Source: Streptantibioticus cattleyicolor NRRL 8057 = DSM 46488
Lineage (GTDB): Bacteria > Actinomycetota > Actinomycetes > Streptomycetales > Streptomycetaceae
NCBI RefSeq assembly: GCF_000240165.1
Contig: NC_017586.1
Coordinates: 4,278,001-4,342,000, forward strand
Reading direction: 5' to 3'
Length of the DNA: 64,000 nt
The position numbers were made by a program, and so were the translations under genes. The notes beneath the pieces were generated by a model. It worked only from the letters and a program-made list of their open reading frames with translations, had not been told where the DNA came from and searched no databases. The number at the start of each line of letters is the position of its first letter. The first letter of the stretch is position 1. Shown here piece by piece: positions 1 through 8,083 of the stretch.

Positions 1-592
1 GCGAGTGCCGGGTGTTCTTGCCGAAGTCGTGCCCCGGGTCGATCAGGATGGCGTCCCGCGGCACCCCCAGTTCGGCCGCCCGCTGCGCCAGGCCCAGCGT
101 CACCCGCAGGATGTCGGCCATCACGTCCTCGTACCCCACCCGGTGCGGGCGGGTCCGCGGCTCGGCGCCGCCGGCGTGGGTGCACACCAGCCCCACCCGG
201 TGCCGGGCGGCGACCTCGGCGAGGTGCGGATCGACCCCGCCCCAGGCGTCGTTGAGCAGGTCGGCGCCGACCGCGCAGACCGCCTCGCCGACCTCGTGGC
301 GCCAGGTGTCCACGCTGATCACCACGTCCGGGTGGCGCTCGCGGACCTCGGCGACGAAGGGCACGATCCGGCGGATCTCCTCCTCGGTGGTGACCTCCTC
401 GCCGGGTCCGGCCTTCACCCCGCCGATGTCGATGATGGCGGCCCCCTCGGCGACCGCCCGGTCGACCCGGGCCAGCGCCGCCTCGTCGGCGAAGGTGGCA
501 CCTTGGTCGTAGAAGGAGTCCGGGGTACGGTTCACGATCGCCATGATCACCGGCTCGTGATCGCCGAATTCGCGCTTGCCCAGCCGCAGCAT
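1..592 (-). CDS. folP: Dihydropteroate synthase homologue, FolP2 type (3' end outside window)
   Basis: The protein starts at an ATG at 592 and runs off the left edge. About 197 residues are visible. The N-terminal motif reads NRTPDSFYD rather than the NVTPDSF usual in bona fide dihydropteroate synthases. IDIGGVKAGPG and SVDTWRH follow, and IDPGHDFGKN lies near the window edge, all TIM-barrel pterin-binding motifs. From family knowledge, the Val-to-Arg change marks the actinobacterial FolP2 paralogue, for which folate activity has been doubted in mycobacteria. GAGGAGG about 12 nt upstream is the ribosome-binding site. It is divergent from the DivIVA-like gene. The family is certain; that it makes dihydropteroate is not. 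Confidence 0.9.
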   Translation of the reverse strand, partial: MLRLGKREFGDHEPVIMAIVNRTPDSFYDQGATFADEAALARVDRAVAEGAAIIDIGGVKAGPGEEVTTEEEIRRIVPFVAEVRERHPDVVISVDTWRHEVGEAVCAVGADLLNDAWGGVDPHLAEVAARHRVGLVCTHAGGAEPRTRPHRVGYEDVMADILRVTLGLAQRAAELGVPRDAILIDPGHDFGKNTRHS

Positions 593-737
593 GCTGTTTC
601 CGTCCTCCTCGTGTCCTGTCGGCGACCTTAGCGTCTACGCCGCCGGGGCCCGGACACCGCGATCCCGCGCCGGGCGGGGCATGGCACGATCGTGACCGAC
701 AGCAGCCCCACCACAGGTCCGGACCCGGGAGATCGTC

Positions 738-1157
738 TTGTTCTGGTTCATGCTCATCGCGCTGGTCGCGGTGGTCGCCGCGGTCGCCCTCGCGGTGCTC
801 GGCGACGGCGGGACGCTGCCGGAGACCGAACCCGACCTGGCCGCGGGGGCGTTGCCGGCCGACCGGCCCACCGCCCGCGCCGACCTGGAGGAGCTGCGCC
901 TGCCGGTGGCGCTGCGCGGCTACCGGATGACAGAGGTGGACGACGTGCTCGACCGGCTCGGCGCCGAACTGGCCGAACGGGACGCGCGCATCGCGGAGTT
1001 GGAGGCCGCGCTGGCCGGGGCGCACGACGCCGCGCTGGGCGGCCGGGCGCTCGGCGAGGGGCATCCGCCCGCCCCGGAACCCGGCGGTCCGCCGGGCGCG
1101 CCGGACGCGGGCGCCGGTGACCACCCGGCCGGCGGCGAGGAGGGGCGCCATGAGTGA
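738..1157 (+). CDS. Small membrane-anchored DivIVA-domain protein
   Basis: This 139-residue protein opens with a single hydrophobic helix (about residues 3-22). A short DivIVA-like segment follows (RGYRMTEVDDVLDRLGAELAERDARI, split here as RGYRMTEVDDVL then DRLGAEL), the signature that precedes a coiled coil. The tail is low-complexity and rich in Pro, Gly and Ala. The chosen TTG start at 738 has GGGAG 6 nt upstream; an ATG at 750 is the alternative. It overlaps the next gene (tag) by 8 bp, implying translational coupling. DivIVA-like segments often bind curved membranes or polar-growth complexes, but no partner can be inferred here. Confidence 0.8.
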   Translation: MFWFMLIALVAVVAAVALAVLGDGGTLPETEPDLAAGALPADRPTARADLEELRLPVALRGYRMTEVDDVLDRLGAELAERDARIAELEAALAGAHDAALGGRALGEGHPPAPEPGGPPGAPDAGAGDHPAGGEEGRHE

Positions 1158-1791
1158 GCCGGTACGCCCGCCCCGCCCGGTCGCCCCGGTCACCGGCGCC
1201 GACGGCCTGGCCCGCTGCCCGTGGGGCATGGAGGGCGACGGGTACCAGGACTACCGCGACTACCACGACACCGAGTGGGGACGCCCGGTCCACGGCGACG
1301 ACGCGCTCTACGAGCGGGTCTGCCTGGAGGCGTTCCAGTCCGGGCTGTCGTGGCTGACGATCCTGCGCCGCCGGGAGGGGTTCCGGCGGGCCTTCGCCGG
1401 GTTCCGGATCGAGGCGGTCGCCGGCTTCACCGAGGCCGACCGGGAACGGCTGCTGGCCGACCCCGGCATCATCCGCAACCGCGCCAAGATCGACGCGGCC
1501 ATCGCCAACGCCCGGGCGGCGCTGGCGCTGGCCGAGTCGTACCAGGGCGGGCTGGACGCGCTGATCTGGTCCTACGCGCCCGACCCGGCGGGGCGGCCGG
1601 TGCCGGATACGCTCGCCGACGTGCCCGCGGTCACCCCCGAGTCCACCGCGCTCGCCAAGGACCTCAAGAAGCGCGGCTTCCGCTTCGTCGGCCCCACCAC
1701 CGCCTACGCGCTGATGCAGGCGTGCGGCCTGGTCGACGACCACCTCGCCGGGTGCCACGTCCGGCGGGCGGCGGCTCAGCGGCCGGTGTAG
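1150..1791 (+). CDS. tag: DNA-3-methyladenine glycosylase I
   Basis: This 213-residue Tag-family base-excision glycosylase removes 3-methyladenine from alkylated DNA. The family landmarks are present: CPWG near the N-terminus, YHDTEWGRP, FQSGLSWLTIL, the IIRNRAKIDAAI helix and the FVGPTTAYALMQACGLVDDH segment. The ATG at 1150 follows GAGGAGGGG by about 5 nt and overlaps the end of the DivIVA-like gene. The last 16 bp overlap the converging enoyl-CoA hydratase gene, so the C-terminal tail is shared sequence. The neighbourhood (folP2, DivIVA-like, tag, DUF3117) matches an actinobacterial core cluster. Confidence 0.95.
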   Translation: MSEPVRPPRPVAPVTGADGLARCPWGMEGDGYQDYRDYHDTEWGRPVHGDDALYERVCLEAFQSGLSWLTILRRREGFRRAFAGFRIEAVAGFTEADRERLLADPGIIRNRAKIDAAIANARAALALAESYQGGLDALIWSYAPDPAGRPVPDTLADVPAVTPESTALAKDLKKRGFRFVGPTTAYALMQACGLVDDHLAGCHVRRAAAQRPV

Positions 1792-2576
1792 CGCGGCTTC
1801 TCCTTCTTCAGGAAGGCGTCCACCGCGATCCGGTGGTCGGCGGAGGTGCCGGCGCGCTCCTGGAGTTCGTCCTCCTTGGCCAGCGTCTCGATCAGCGAGT
1901 GGCCGGCGCCGTAGGCCAGCGACTCCTTGAGCGCCGCGTAGGCGACGGTGGGCCCCTCGGCGAGCCGCCGGGCCACCGCGCGGGCCGCCTCGGACAGTTC
2001 GGCCGCGGGCACCACCTGCTGGGCGATGCCCAGCTCCAGGGCCTCGGCGGCGGTCACGGAGCGTGGGAAGAACAGCAGGTCGGTGGCGCGGGCGTGGCCC
2101 ACCAGGCGCGGCAGCGTCCACGAGACGCCGGAGTCGGCGGTGAGCGCCACCCCGGCGAACGCGGTGGTGAACGAGGCGCTGTCGGCCACCACCCGGTAGT
2201 CGGCGGCGAACGCGAAGCCCGCGCCGGCCCCGGCGGCCACCCCGTTGACCCCGGCCACCACCGGCTTGGCCATGGTGGCGATGGCGGTGACGATCGGGTT
2301 GTAGTGCTCCTGCACGGTGCTCATGGTCCGCCCGCCCGGCGCCCGGCCGTCGCCGTGCAGGGTGGCCACGTGCTCCTTGAGGTCCTGGCCGACGCAGAAC
2401 GCGCGGCCGGTGCCGGTGAGCAGCACCGCGCGTACCGCGGGGTCGGCCCCGGCCTCGCGCAGCGCGTCCCGCAGCGCGTTCTTGGTGGCGGTGTCGAGGG
2501 CGTTCATCGCCTCCGGCCGGTTCAGCGTGATGGTGGCGAGGGCGTCGGTCACCTCGTAGAGCACGGTGTCGGCCAT
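1776..2576 (-). CDS. Enoyl-CoA hydratase/isomerase family protein
   Basis: A 266-residue crotonase-fold protein. It carries the N-terminal LNRPEAMNALD motif, an oxyanion-hole region at FCVGQDL and the helix GVNGVAAGAGAGFAFAADYR. The hydrophobic C-terminal segment ends FLKKEKPRYTGR. Proteins with this arrangement are often named PaaG-like or EchA8-like and hydrate or isomerise 2-enoyl-CoA; the exact substrate cannot be read. The ATG at 2576 has GGAGGG 8 nt upstream. The gene converges on tag and overlaps it by 16 bp. It is a single-gene unit, as the region upstream is noncoding. Confidence 0.9.
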   Translation of the reverse strand: MADTVLYEVTDALATITLNRPEAMNALDTATKNALRDALREAGADPAVRAVLLTGTGRAFCVGQDLKEHVATLHGDGRAPGGRTMSTVQEHYNPIVTAIATMAKPVVAGVNGVAAGAGAGFAFAADYRVVADSASFTTAFAGVALTADSGVSWTLPRLVGHARATDLLFFPRSVTAAEALELGIAQQVVPAAELSEAARAVARRLAEGPTVAYAALKESLAYGAGHSLIETLAKEDELQERAGTSADHRIAVDAFLKKEKPRYTGR

Positions 2577-2762
2577 GGCAGTAGTCCCTCCGTCGCGGCT
2601 CGGGTCGGCCCCAGCATGCCGGAGATCACCGGGGGCGAACATGTGACCTGCGTCAAAGTTCCGGACCGGCCGGGGTGCGCCCGGTACGCGGCGGGACACG
2701 AGTATCGCGCCGGGCTCGCCGGATTGGGGGGTTTTGCGGGTGTGCGTCGCCGAAGGGGCGGC

Positions 2763-2783
2763 CCCCGATGTTGTTCATCGGGG
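2763..2783. promoter_or_regulatory. Perfect inverted repeat overlapping a putative -35 region
   Basis: CCCCGATG and CATCGGGG flank a 5-nt TTGTT centre. The repeat lies just upstream of a GATAAT -10-like hexamer (2796-2801) that probably drives the DUF3117 gene. The centre supplies a TTG, so the palindrome covers the likely -35 element. It could be an operator or an RNA hairpin; the sequence alone does not decide. Confidence 0.45.
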
Positions 2784-2881
2784 ACCGGCATGCGGGATAA
2801 TGGCGTGGAACCAATGTGTTCGAGTCCGGTGGCGCCTGGGTTGCCGGTTGCGAAGAACGGGTTTCAGGAAGGGGAACGAGC

Positions 2882-3049
2882 ATGGCGGCCATGAAGCCGC
2901 GGACGGGTGATGGCCCGCTCGAGGTGACCAAGGAGGGGCGGGGCATCGTCATGCGCGTTCCGCTCGAAGGCGGCGGGCGTCTGGTCGTCGAGCTGACACC
3001 GCAGGAGGCCGAGGAACTCGGCGAGGCTCTGAAGAAGGTGTGCGCCTGA
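2882..3049 (+). CDS. DUF3117 family small protein
   Basis: A 55-residue protein beginning MAAMKPRTGDGPLEVTKEG and ending in a short helix, EAEELGEALKKV. This is the highly conserved actinobacterial DUF3117 family, which has no assigned function. The ATG at 2882 is preceded by GGAAGGGG. The gene stands alone with its own putative promoter (GATAAT at 2796-2801) and a strong hairpin after it. Its place between tag and the sigma-factor locus matches the mycobacterial order, supporting a core housekeeping gene. Confidence 0.92.
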   Translation: MAAMKPRTGDGPLEVTKEGRGIVMRVPLEGGGRLVVELTPQEAEELGEALKKVCA

Positions 3050-3083
3050 ATCCGGCGCGCTGAGCCACGGCTCAAGTCATCCG

Positions 3084-3144
3084 GACGGCTCCGGGCTGCG
3101 GTCACCCACGCGGGAAGCGTGAGCGGCCGGAGCCCGGAGCCGTC
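3084..3144. terminator. Compound hairpin, probable bidirectional terminator
   Basis: A 14-bp outer stem (3084-3097 with 3131-3144) encloses an inner CACGC/GCGTG hairpin (3107-3121). It sits between the convergent ends of the DUF3117 and O-methyltransferase genes. There is no long T-run, as is common for Streptomyces terminators. Confidence 0.65.
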
Positions 3145-3168
3145 GGCGTTCCCGCCCGGCCGCGCGGC

Positions 3169-3804
3169 TCAGGCCCGCTTCACCGCGCACAGCAGGCCGT
3201 CGTCGGTGGGGAGCAGCACCGGCACCAGCGCCGCGCTGTCGCGCACCACCCGCAGCACCTCGCGCAGCTCCTGCACCTCGGTCTCCTGGTGCGCGGCGTC
3301 CATCGAACGCCCCTGGGCGAGCACGCCCTCGAAGCAGACCACCCCGCCGGGGCGCAGCAGCCGCAGCGACTCGGCGAGGTAGCTGAGGTACTCCTGCCGG
3401 TCGCCGTCGCAGAAGACGAGGTCGTAGCCGCCGTCCGCGAGGCGGGGGAGGACGTCCAGCGCCCGGCCGGGGATGAAGCGGGCGCGGTTGGCCGCGAAGC
3501 CGGCCTCGCGGTAGGCGGCGCGGGCCAGTTGCTGCCGTCCCGGCTCGGTGTCCACGGTGGTCAGCACCCCGTCCGGCCGCATGCCCTGGAGCAGATGGAT
3601 ACCGGAGACCCCCAGGCCCGTGCCGATCTCGGCGACCACCCGGGCGTCCGCGGTGGCCGCCAGCATCCGCAGGGCGGCCCCGGTGGCCGGGGAGACCGCG
3701 CGCACCCCCGCCTCCCGGGCGCGCTCGCGGGCCCGTAGCAGCGCGTCGTCCTCGGCGACGAACGCATCGGCGAACGCCCAGCTCGCCTGCCGGTTGCCGG
3801 TAAT
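3169..3804 (-). CDS. SAM-dependent O-methyltransferase (family 3), probable ATT start
   Basis: A 211-residue class I methyltransferase of the caffeoyl-CoA/catechol type. It has the SAM motif VAEIGTGLGVSGIHLL, the acidic TTVDTEP after strand 2, YDLVFCDGDR and LRLLRPGGVVCFEGVL. The conserved N-terminal helix of the family (TGNRQASWAFADAFV) lies upstream of the first in-frame GTG (3705). No ATG, GTG or TTG covers it. An ATT at 3804 directly follows AGGAGAGG at good spacing, so I take ATT as the start; the GTG product would be 178 residues and truncated. Divergent from the ECF sigma gene, as in mycobacteria. The substrate is unknown. Confidence 0.85.
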   Translation of the reverse strand: MTGNRQASWAFADAFVAEDDALLRARERAREAGVRAVSPATGAALRMLAATADARVVAEIGTGLGVSGIHLLQGMRPDGVLTTVDTEPGRQQLARAAYREAGFAANRARFIPGRALDVLPRLADGGYDLVFCDGDRQEYLSYLAESLRLLRPGGVVCFEGVLAQGRSMDAAHQETEVQELREVLRVVRDSAALVPVLLPTDDGLLCAVKRA

Positions 3805-3868
3805 GGCCCTCTCCTGTCCCCGTCGCTGTGATGCGGTAGCCGCTCGGCGACTGTATCCGCTGCGCGCG

Positions 3869-3895
3869 GGAACCTGCCCGGGAGGCCGCGCGTTG
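3869..3895 (+). promoter_or_regulatory. ECF-type promoter of the sigma-factor gene
   Basis: GGAACC (3869-3874) is separated by 16 nt from CGTTG (3891-3895). This fits the GGAAC-N16/17-CGTT pattern of ECF sigma-factor promoters. It lies about 100 nt upstream of the sigma gene, so autoregulation is the simple inference. Confidence 0.6.
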
Positions 3896-3996
3896 ACGCT
3901 GGTGGGATCGGGTACGGAAGGCGCGCAGGCTTCCGGCCCGACGGGAAGAGCTGGGGCAAAGTTTCTTATCCGGAGCTAACGGGCGAGGTGGATATG

Positions 3997-4782
3997 GTGG
4001 GGGCTCTACTGGACACCACCAGAGCCGACAGGGGAGGTGCGGCTGCCGACGGCGACAGGCGGGTGCTTCGGCGCCTCCGCAGGCCGGCCGGCCAGCCGAG
4101 ATCCGTGAACGAGACCGCTGACCGTCCCGCCGCCGACACCGGCTCCGCGACCGCGTCCTTCGCCGCGACCGCCTCCTTCGGCACCGACGGCGAGGCGTGG
4201 ACCCCTCCCTCCTGGGAGGAGATCGTCAGCACCCACAGCGCTCGGGTCTACCGCCTCGCCTACCGCCTCACCGGCAACCAGCACGACGCCGAGGACCTCA
4301 CCCAGGAGGTCTTCGTCCGCGTCTTCCGGTCGCTGTCCACCTACACCCCCGGCACCTTCGAGGGGTGGCTCCACCGCATCACCACCAACCTCTTCCTCGA
4401 CATGGTCCGCCGCCGCCAGCGCATCCGCTTCGACGCGCTCGGCGAGGACGCGGCGGAACGGCTGGCCAGCCGCGAACCGTCGCCCGCGCAGCACTTCAAC
4501 GACACCCACTTCGACGCGGACGTCCAGCAGGCGCTGGACACCCTCGCCCCGGAGTTCCGCGCCGCGGTCGTGCTGTGCGACATCGAGGGGCTGTCGTACG
4601 AGGAGATCGCGGCCACCCTCGGGGTGAAGCTCGGCACCGTACGCAGCCGCATCCACCGCGGCCGGTCCCACCTGCGCAGCGCCCTCCGGCACCGTGCGCC
4701 CGCCACCCGTCCCGGGCGTGCGATGGCTGCCGTGTCGGGCGCGACGGGCAGTGACGGAGCGGCGACGCGGGGGAAACAGTGA
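3997..4782 (+). CDS. ECF RNA polymerase sigma factor (SigE-like)
   Basis: A 261-residue extracytoplasmic-function sigma factor. An unconserved N-terminal extension of about 70 residues precedes region 2 ([31 protein letters not shown], here residues about 78-108; [20 protein letters not shown] follows). Region 4 is an HTH ([25 protein letters not shown]). The GTG at 3997 follows GAGGTGG by 5 nt; ATG 3994 and GTG 3988 are alternatives. The gene overlaps the anti-sigma gene by GTGA and is followed by htrA-like and tatB, as at the mycobacterial sigE locus. It is not the Streptomyces gene usually called sigE. It probably controls an envelope-stress regulon and itself. Confidence 0.95.
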   Translation: MGALLDTTRADRGGAAADGDRRVLRRLRRPAGQPRSVNETADRPAADTGSATASFAATASFGTDGEAWTPPSWEEIVSTHSARVYRLAYRLTGNQHDAEDLTQEVFVRVFRSLSTYTPGTFEGWLHRITTNLFLDMVRRRQRIRFDALGEDAAERLASREPSPAQHFNDTHFDADVQQALDTLAPEFRAAVVLCDIEGLSYEEIAATLGVKLGTVRSRIHRGRSHLRSALRHRAPATRPGRAMAAVSGATGSDGAATRGKQ

Positions 4783-5675
4783 GTGGTGCCGGACCCTTCC
4801 GACAGATCCGAAACCCCCGGGGCCTCGGTACGAGACCGGCGGTGAAGCCGGCCGCGGCCTCCGCCGCCGAGGAGCACCTCGGCGACCGGCTCGCCGCCTT
4901 CGTCGACGGTGAGCTCGCCGACGACACCCGGGAACGCGTGCTGGCCCATCTGGCCACCTGCGAGCAGTGCAAGGCCGAGGCCGACGAGCAGCGCCGGCTG
5001 AAGGACGCCATCGCCGGCGCCACCCCGCCGGTGCTCTCCGCCGGGCTGCTGGCCCGGTTGCAGCAGTTGCCCGGGGGCGGCCCGGACGGCCCCGGCGGCG
5101 GTCCGCTCGACCGGATCGACGGCGCTCTGTTCGGCGGTGGCCTCTTCGGCCCGGCCGACGGCCACCACGGTCACGGCGAGGCGGAGGTCCGCGGGCCCGA
5201 GCGGGAGCCGCTGCTGGCGCCCGGCCGTGGTTCCGCCGCTCACCCGGGGCGGATGGACGGCTTTAGAATCCACGAGTTCTCGCGCCCCTCGCGCGGCCGT
5301 CGGTTCGCCTTCGCCGCGGCCGGCGCGTTCTCCATGGCGGCGCTGGCGCTCGGCGGCGCGCTGCCGCTGGACGCGGCGATCGAGGGCGGTACGGGCCCGT
5401 CCGACGGCGGGGCGGGCACCTCGCTGACGCCGATCGGGGCGAGCGGTGCCGGGGGGCGTCCGGCCCGCCCGGAGCCGGGGCTGCTCAGCGCCCAGGTGGG
5501 CGGCGCGGCCACCCCGGTCTCGGCCTCCTGGCCGCTGCTGCTGCGCCCGCGGCCGGACGCCGGTGTCACGCGGCCGGTGCCGGTCATATCCGGGGTTCCG
5601 GCGACGCCGCTGGCACAGGCCCCGTCGCCGCTGATCGGCGGTGCCGTCCCGGCCCGGGGCGACACCCAGCGCTGA
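4779..5675 (+). CDS. Zinc-binding anti-sigma factor (RseA-like)
   Basis: A 298-residue partner of the preceding sigma factor. The ZAS signature is present: His33, then His57-x3-Cys61-x2-Cys64 (AHLATCEQC). Such domains bind the cognate ECF factor and often sense stress. A Gly/Pro-rich linker follows. A hydrophobic segment near residues 178-198 ([20 protein letters not shown]) could anchor it in the membrane, leaving a Pro/Ala-rich extracytoplasmic tail. The GTG start lies within the sigma-factor stop (GTGA), so the two are translationally coupled and made in matched amounts. Confidence 0.88.
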   Translation: MSGAGPFRQIRNPRGLGTRPAVKPAAASAAEEHLGDRLAAFVDGELADDTRERVLAHLATCEQCKAEADEQRRLKDAIAGATPPVLSAGLLARLQQLPGGGPDGPGGGPLDRIDGALFGGGLFGPADGHHGHGEAEVRGPEREPLLAPGRGSAAHPGRMDGFRIHEFSRPSRGRRFAFAAAGAFSMAALALGGALPLDAAIEGGTGPSDGGAGTSLTPIGASGAGGRPARPEPGLLSAQVGGAATPVSASWPLLLRPRPDAGVTRPVPVISGVPATPLAQAPSPLIGGAVPARGDTQR

Positions 5676-5826
5676 TCACCCGCCCGCCTCGCACACCTGG
5701 TTGAATCCTCGGTGACACCGGCCGCGTTGCGACCCGCGGCGGACGGGTGTGGGCTTGGAGTGCTTCGGCACCGGGGTGACGCCGTTCGCGTCCACCCTCC
5801 GCCGGACCGCGGACCGAGGGGAGAAC

Positions 5827-7293
5827 ATGGACGAGGGGAAGAACACCCGGCCGCACTGGTGGAGCCGCCCGCGGCAGGCCGACGGCGACCCCGCCCCGGC
5901 CGCCCCGCCGCCCCCGGACGCGCCGCCCGCCGGCCCCGGCGCCCCCGTACCGCCCGGCCCGGCCGACCCGGTGCCCGCCGCGCCTCCGGTCGGCCCCCTC
6001 GCCGGGGAGCCCCCGGTACCGCCGCCGCACCCGGCCGACCCGTACGACACGCCGCCGTACGGGCCGCCCGGGCCGTGGGCGCCTGCCCCGCCGGTGCAGC
6101 GCACCTGGCAGCCGTACGACCCCTGGGCGGCGCCGGGGTACCCCGCGGTGGTGCCGGTGCCGGCCACGGCGACCGGGCGGCGGCGTGGGCGGCTGCTGGC
6201 CGGGGCGGTGCTGATCGCGCTGGTGGCCGGCGGCATCGGCGGGGTCACCGGGGCCTGGCTGCAGCGTGCCGGCGGGGTCGGCGGGGTCACCCTGCCGCAG
6301 GCGCCCGCCGACCACAGCGGCCGGGCGGCGGGTACGGTGGCCGCCATCGCCCGCGCCGCGCTGCCCGGGGTGGTCTACATCCACGTCAAGGGCGGCGGCG
6401 AGGAGGCCACCGGCACCGGTTTCCTGCTCGACTCCGACGGCCGCATCATCACCAACAACCACGTGGTGGAGCCCGCCGCGACCAGTGGCGAGATATCGGT
6501 GACCTTCAACGGCGGCACCGTCCGCAAGGCGCGGGTCCTCGGCCGGGACGGCGGCTACGACCTCGCGGTGATCAAGGTGGACGGCGTCGCCGGGCTCAGG
6601 CCGCTGCCGCTGGGCAACTCCGACTCGGTGCGGGTGGGCGACCCGGTGGTGGCCATCGGCGCCCCCTTCGGGCTGGAGGGCACCGTCACCTCCGGCATCA
6701 TCAGCGCCAAGGACCGGCCCATCACGGCGGGCGGCAGTGGCGGCGGGGGCGACCAGGTCTCCTACGTCGACGCGCTCCAGACCGACGCGCCGATCAACCC
6801 GGGCAACTCCGGCGGCCCGCTGATGAACGGGCAGGGCCAGGTGATCGGCATCAACAGCGCGATCCGCTCCGCCGACGGCGGCGCCTCCGGCGGCATCGGC
6901 GGCCAGGGCGGCAGCATCGGTCTCGGCTTCGCCATACCGGTCAACCAGGCCCGGCGGGTCGCCGAGGAGCTGATCAACACCGGCCACGCCGAGCACCCGG
7001 TGATCGGGGTGACGGTGGACATGCGGTACACCGGCGACGGCGCCCGGATCGCCGACAAGGGCACCGGCGGCGCCCCCGCGGTGGTCCCCGGCGGCCCCGG
7101 CGACGCGGCCGGCCTCGCCTCCGGCGACGTGATCACCGCGGTCGACGGCGACCGGGTGCACAGCGGCCAGGAGCTGATCGTCAAGACCCGCAGCCACCGC
7201 CCCGGCGACCGGATCACGCTCACCGTGCGGCCGTCCGGGGGTGGCGCCGAACACACCGTGGAGCTGGTGCTGGGCAGCTCGTCCGGCGGCTGA
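5827..7293 (+). CDS. Membrane-anchored HtrA/DegP-like serine protease with PDZ domain
   Basis: A 488-residue protease. A Pro-rich cytoplasmic region of about 115 residues precedes one membrane helix (LLAGAVLIALVAGGIGGVTG). The trypsin-like domain has His212 (TNNHVVE), Asp245 (YDLAVIK) and Ser328 (NPGNSGGP). A C-terminal PDZ domain (VIGVTVDM through ITAVDGDRV) follows. The ATG at 5827 has GAGGGGA 5 nt upstream. It lies 151 bp after the anti-sigma gene and before tatB. In mycobacteria the equivalent protease acts in the SigE/RseA stress pathway; here that is inferred from context. Confidence 0.95.
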   Translation: MDEGKNTRPHWWSRPRQADGDPAPAAPPPPDAPPAGPGAPVPPGPADPVPAAPPVGPLAGEPPVPPPHPADPYDTPPYGPPGPWAPAPPVQRTWQPYDPWAAPGYPAVVPVPATATGRRRGRLLAGAVLIALVAGGIGGVTGAWLQRAGGVGGVTLPQAPADHSGRAAGTVAAIARAALPGVVYIHVKGGGEEATGTGFLLDSDGRIITNNHVVEPAATSGEISVTFNGGTVRKARVLGRDGGYDLAVIKVDGVAGLRPLPLGNSDSVRVGDPVVAIGAPFGLEGTVTSGIISAKDRPITAGGSGGGGDQVSYVDALQTDAPINPGNSGGPLMNGQGQVIGINSAIRSADGGASGGIGGQGGSIGLGFAIPVNQARRVAEELINTGHAEHPVIGVTVDMRYTGDGARIADKGTGGAPAVVPGGPGDAAGLASGDVITAVDGDRVHSGQELIVKTRSHRPGDRITLTVRPSGGGAEHTVELVLGSSSGG

Positions 7294-7490
7294 CCGGCGG
7301 CTCGGCCGGGGCGCGGCGCCGCCAAGGCCCCCGCGGCCTGCGCGAAGTCCCGTCCCGGCGGTCCGCCGCCCCCGCCGCGGCGCCCCCGTCGGCCGCCGCT
7401 CGCCATCCGGTGTTCAACCCGGTACCCTCCCGCGTCGCCGGGGCGGCCGGGTACCGTGGTGTTCTCTGACGTCTCCGAGGAGCTGCACCG

Positions 7491-7949
7491 GTGTTCTTCG
7501 ACATAGGGCCACTCAAGCTGGTCACGCTCGTGCTGCTTGCCGTGATCGTCTTCGGCCCGGACAAGCTCCCGAAGCTCATCCAGGACGTCGCCCGGATGAT
7601 CCGCAAGCTCCGCGCGTTCTCCGACAACGCCAAGGAGGACATCCGCAAGGAGCTGGGCCCGGAGTTCAAGGACTTCGAGTTCGAGGACCTCAACCCCAAG
7701 ACGTTCGTCCGCAAGAACCTGCTGGACAACGACCGGCTCGGGCTCCAGGAGATCCGCAACGGCTTCGACCTCAAGGACGAGATGGCCACCGTCACCGACG
7801 CGGTGCAGGAGGGCCGTGGCGCCGTGCGCGGTGCCACCGGTTCCGACGCCGGTCCGGTGAACGGCACCCCGTCCGCCGCCGACCCGCTGCGCAAGCGCGA
7901 CCCGCTGGCCCCCGGGGAGCCGCCGCCGTTCGACGCGGACGCCACCTGA
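7491..7949 (+). CDS. tatB: Sec-independent translocase protein TatB
   Basis: A 152-residue Tat subunit with the diagnostic short N-terminal membrane helix (FFDIGPLKLVTLVLLAVIVFGP). The Gly-Pro hinge (VFGPDKLPKL) follows, then an amphipathic helix (IQDVARMIRKLRAFS). The C-terminal region is charged, with an acidic end. With TatA and TatC it exports folded twin-arginine substrates; those partners are encoded elsewhere. The GTG start at 7491 has GAGGAG about 9 nt upstream. The 197-bp gap from the protease gene holds an 8-bp inverted repeat (CGGTACCC/GGGTACCG) that may mark a separate promoter. Confidence 0.95.
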   Translation: MFFDIGPLKLVTLVLLAVIVFGPDKLPKLIQDVARMIRKLRAFSDNAKEDIRKELGPEFKDFEFEDLNPKTFVRKNLLDNDRLGLQEIRNGFDLKDEMATVTDAVQEGRGAVRGATGSDAGPVNGTPSAADPLRKRDPLAPGEPPPFDADAT

Positions 7950-8083
7950 TCCGGCGGGCGGCCCGGTGTGCCGTCATGATGTGGCTATTCTCCTAAGGTT
8001 GGATTCGCCCGGGGGTGGCGCGCGCGAGCCGCGCGGGGGATCCGGCCGACCGGACGTCAGGGCATGGAGGAGGCGCCGCGCGT

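Noticed and set aside
7409-7470. GGTACCC inverted repeat before tatB as a terminator
   Set aside because: The arms are short and 20 nt apart with no tail; reported only as a minor note in the tatB entry.
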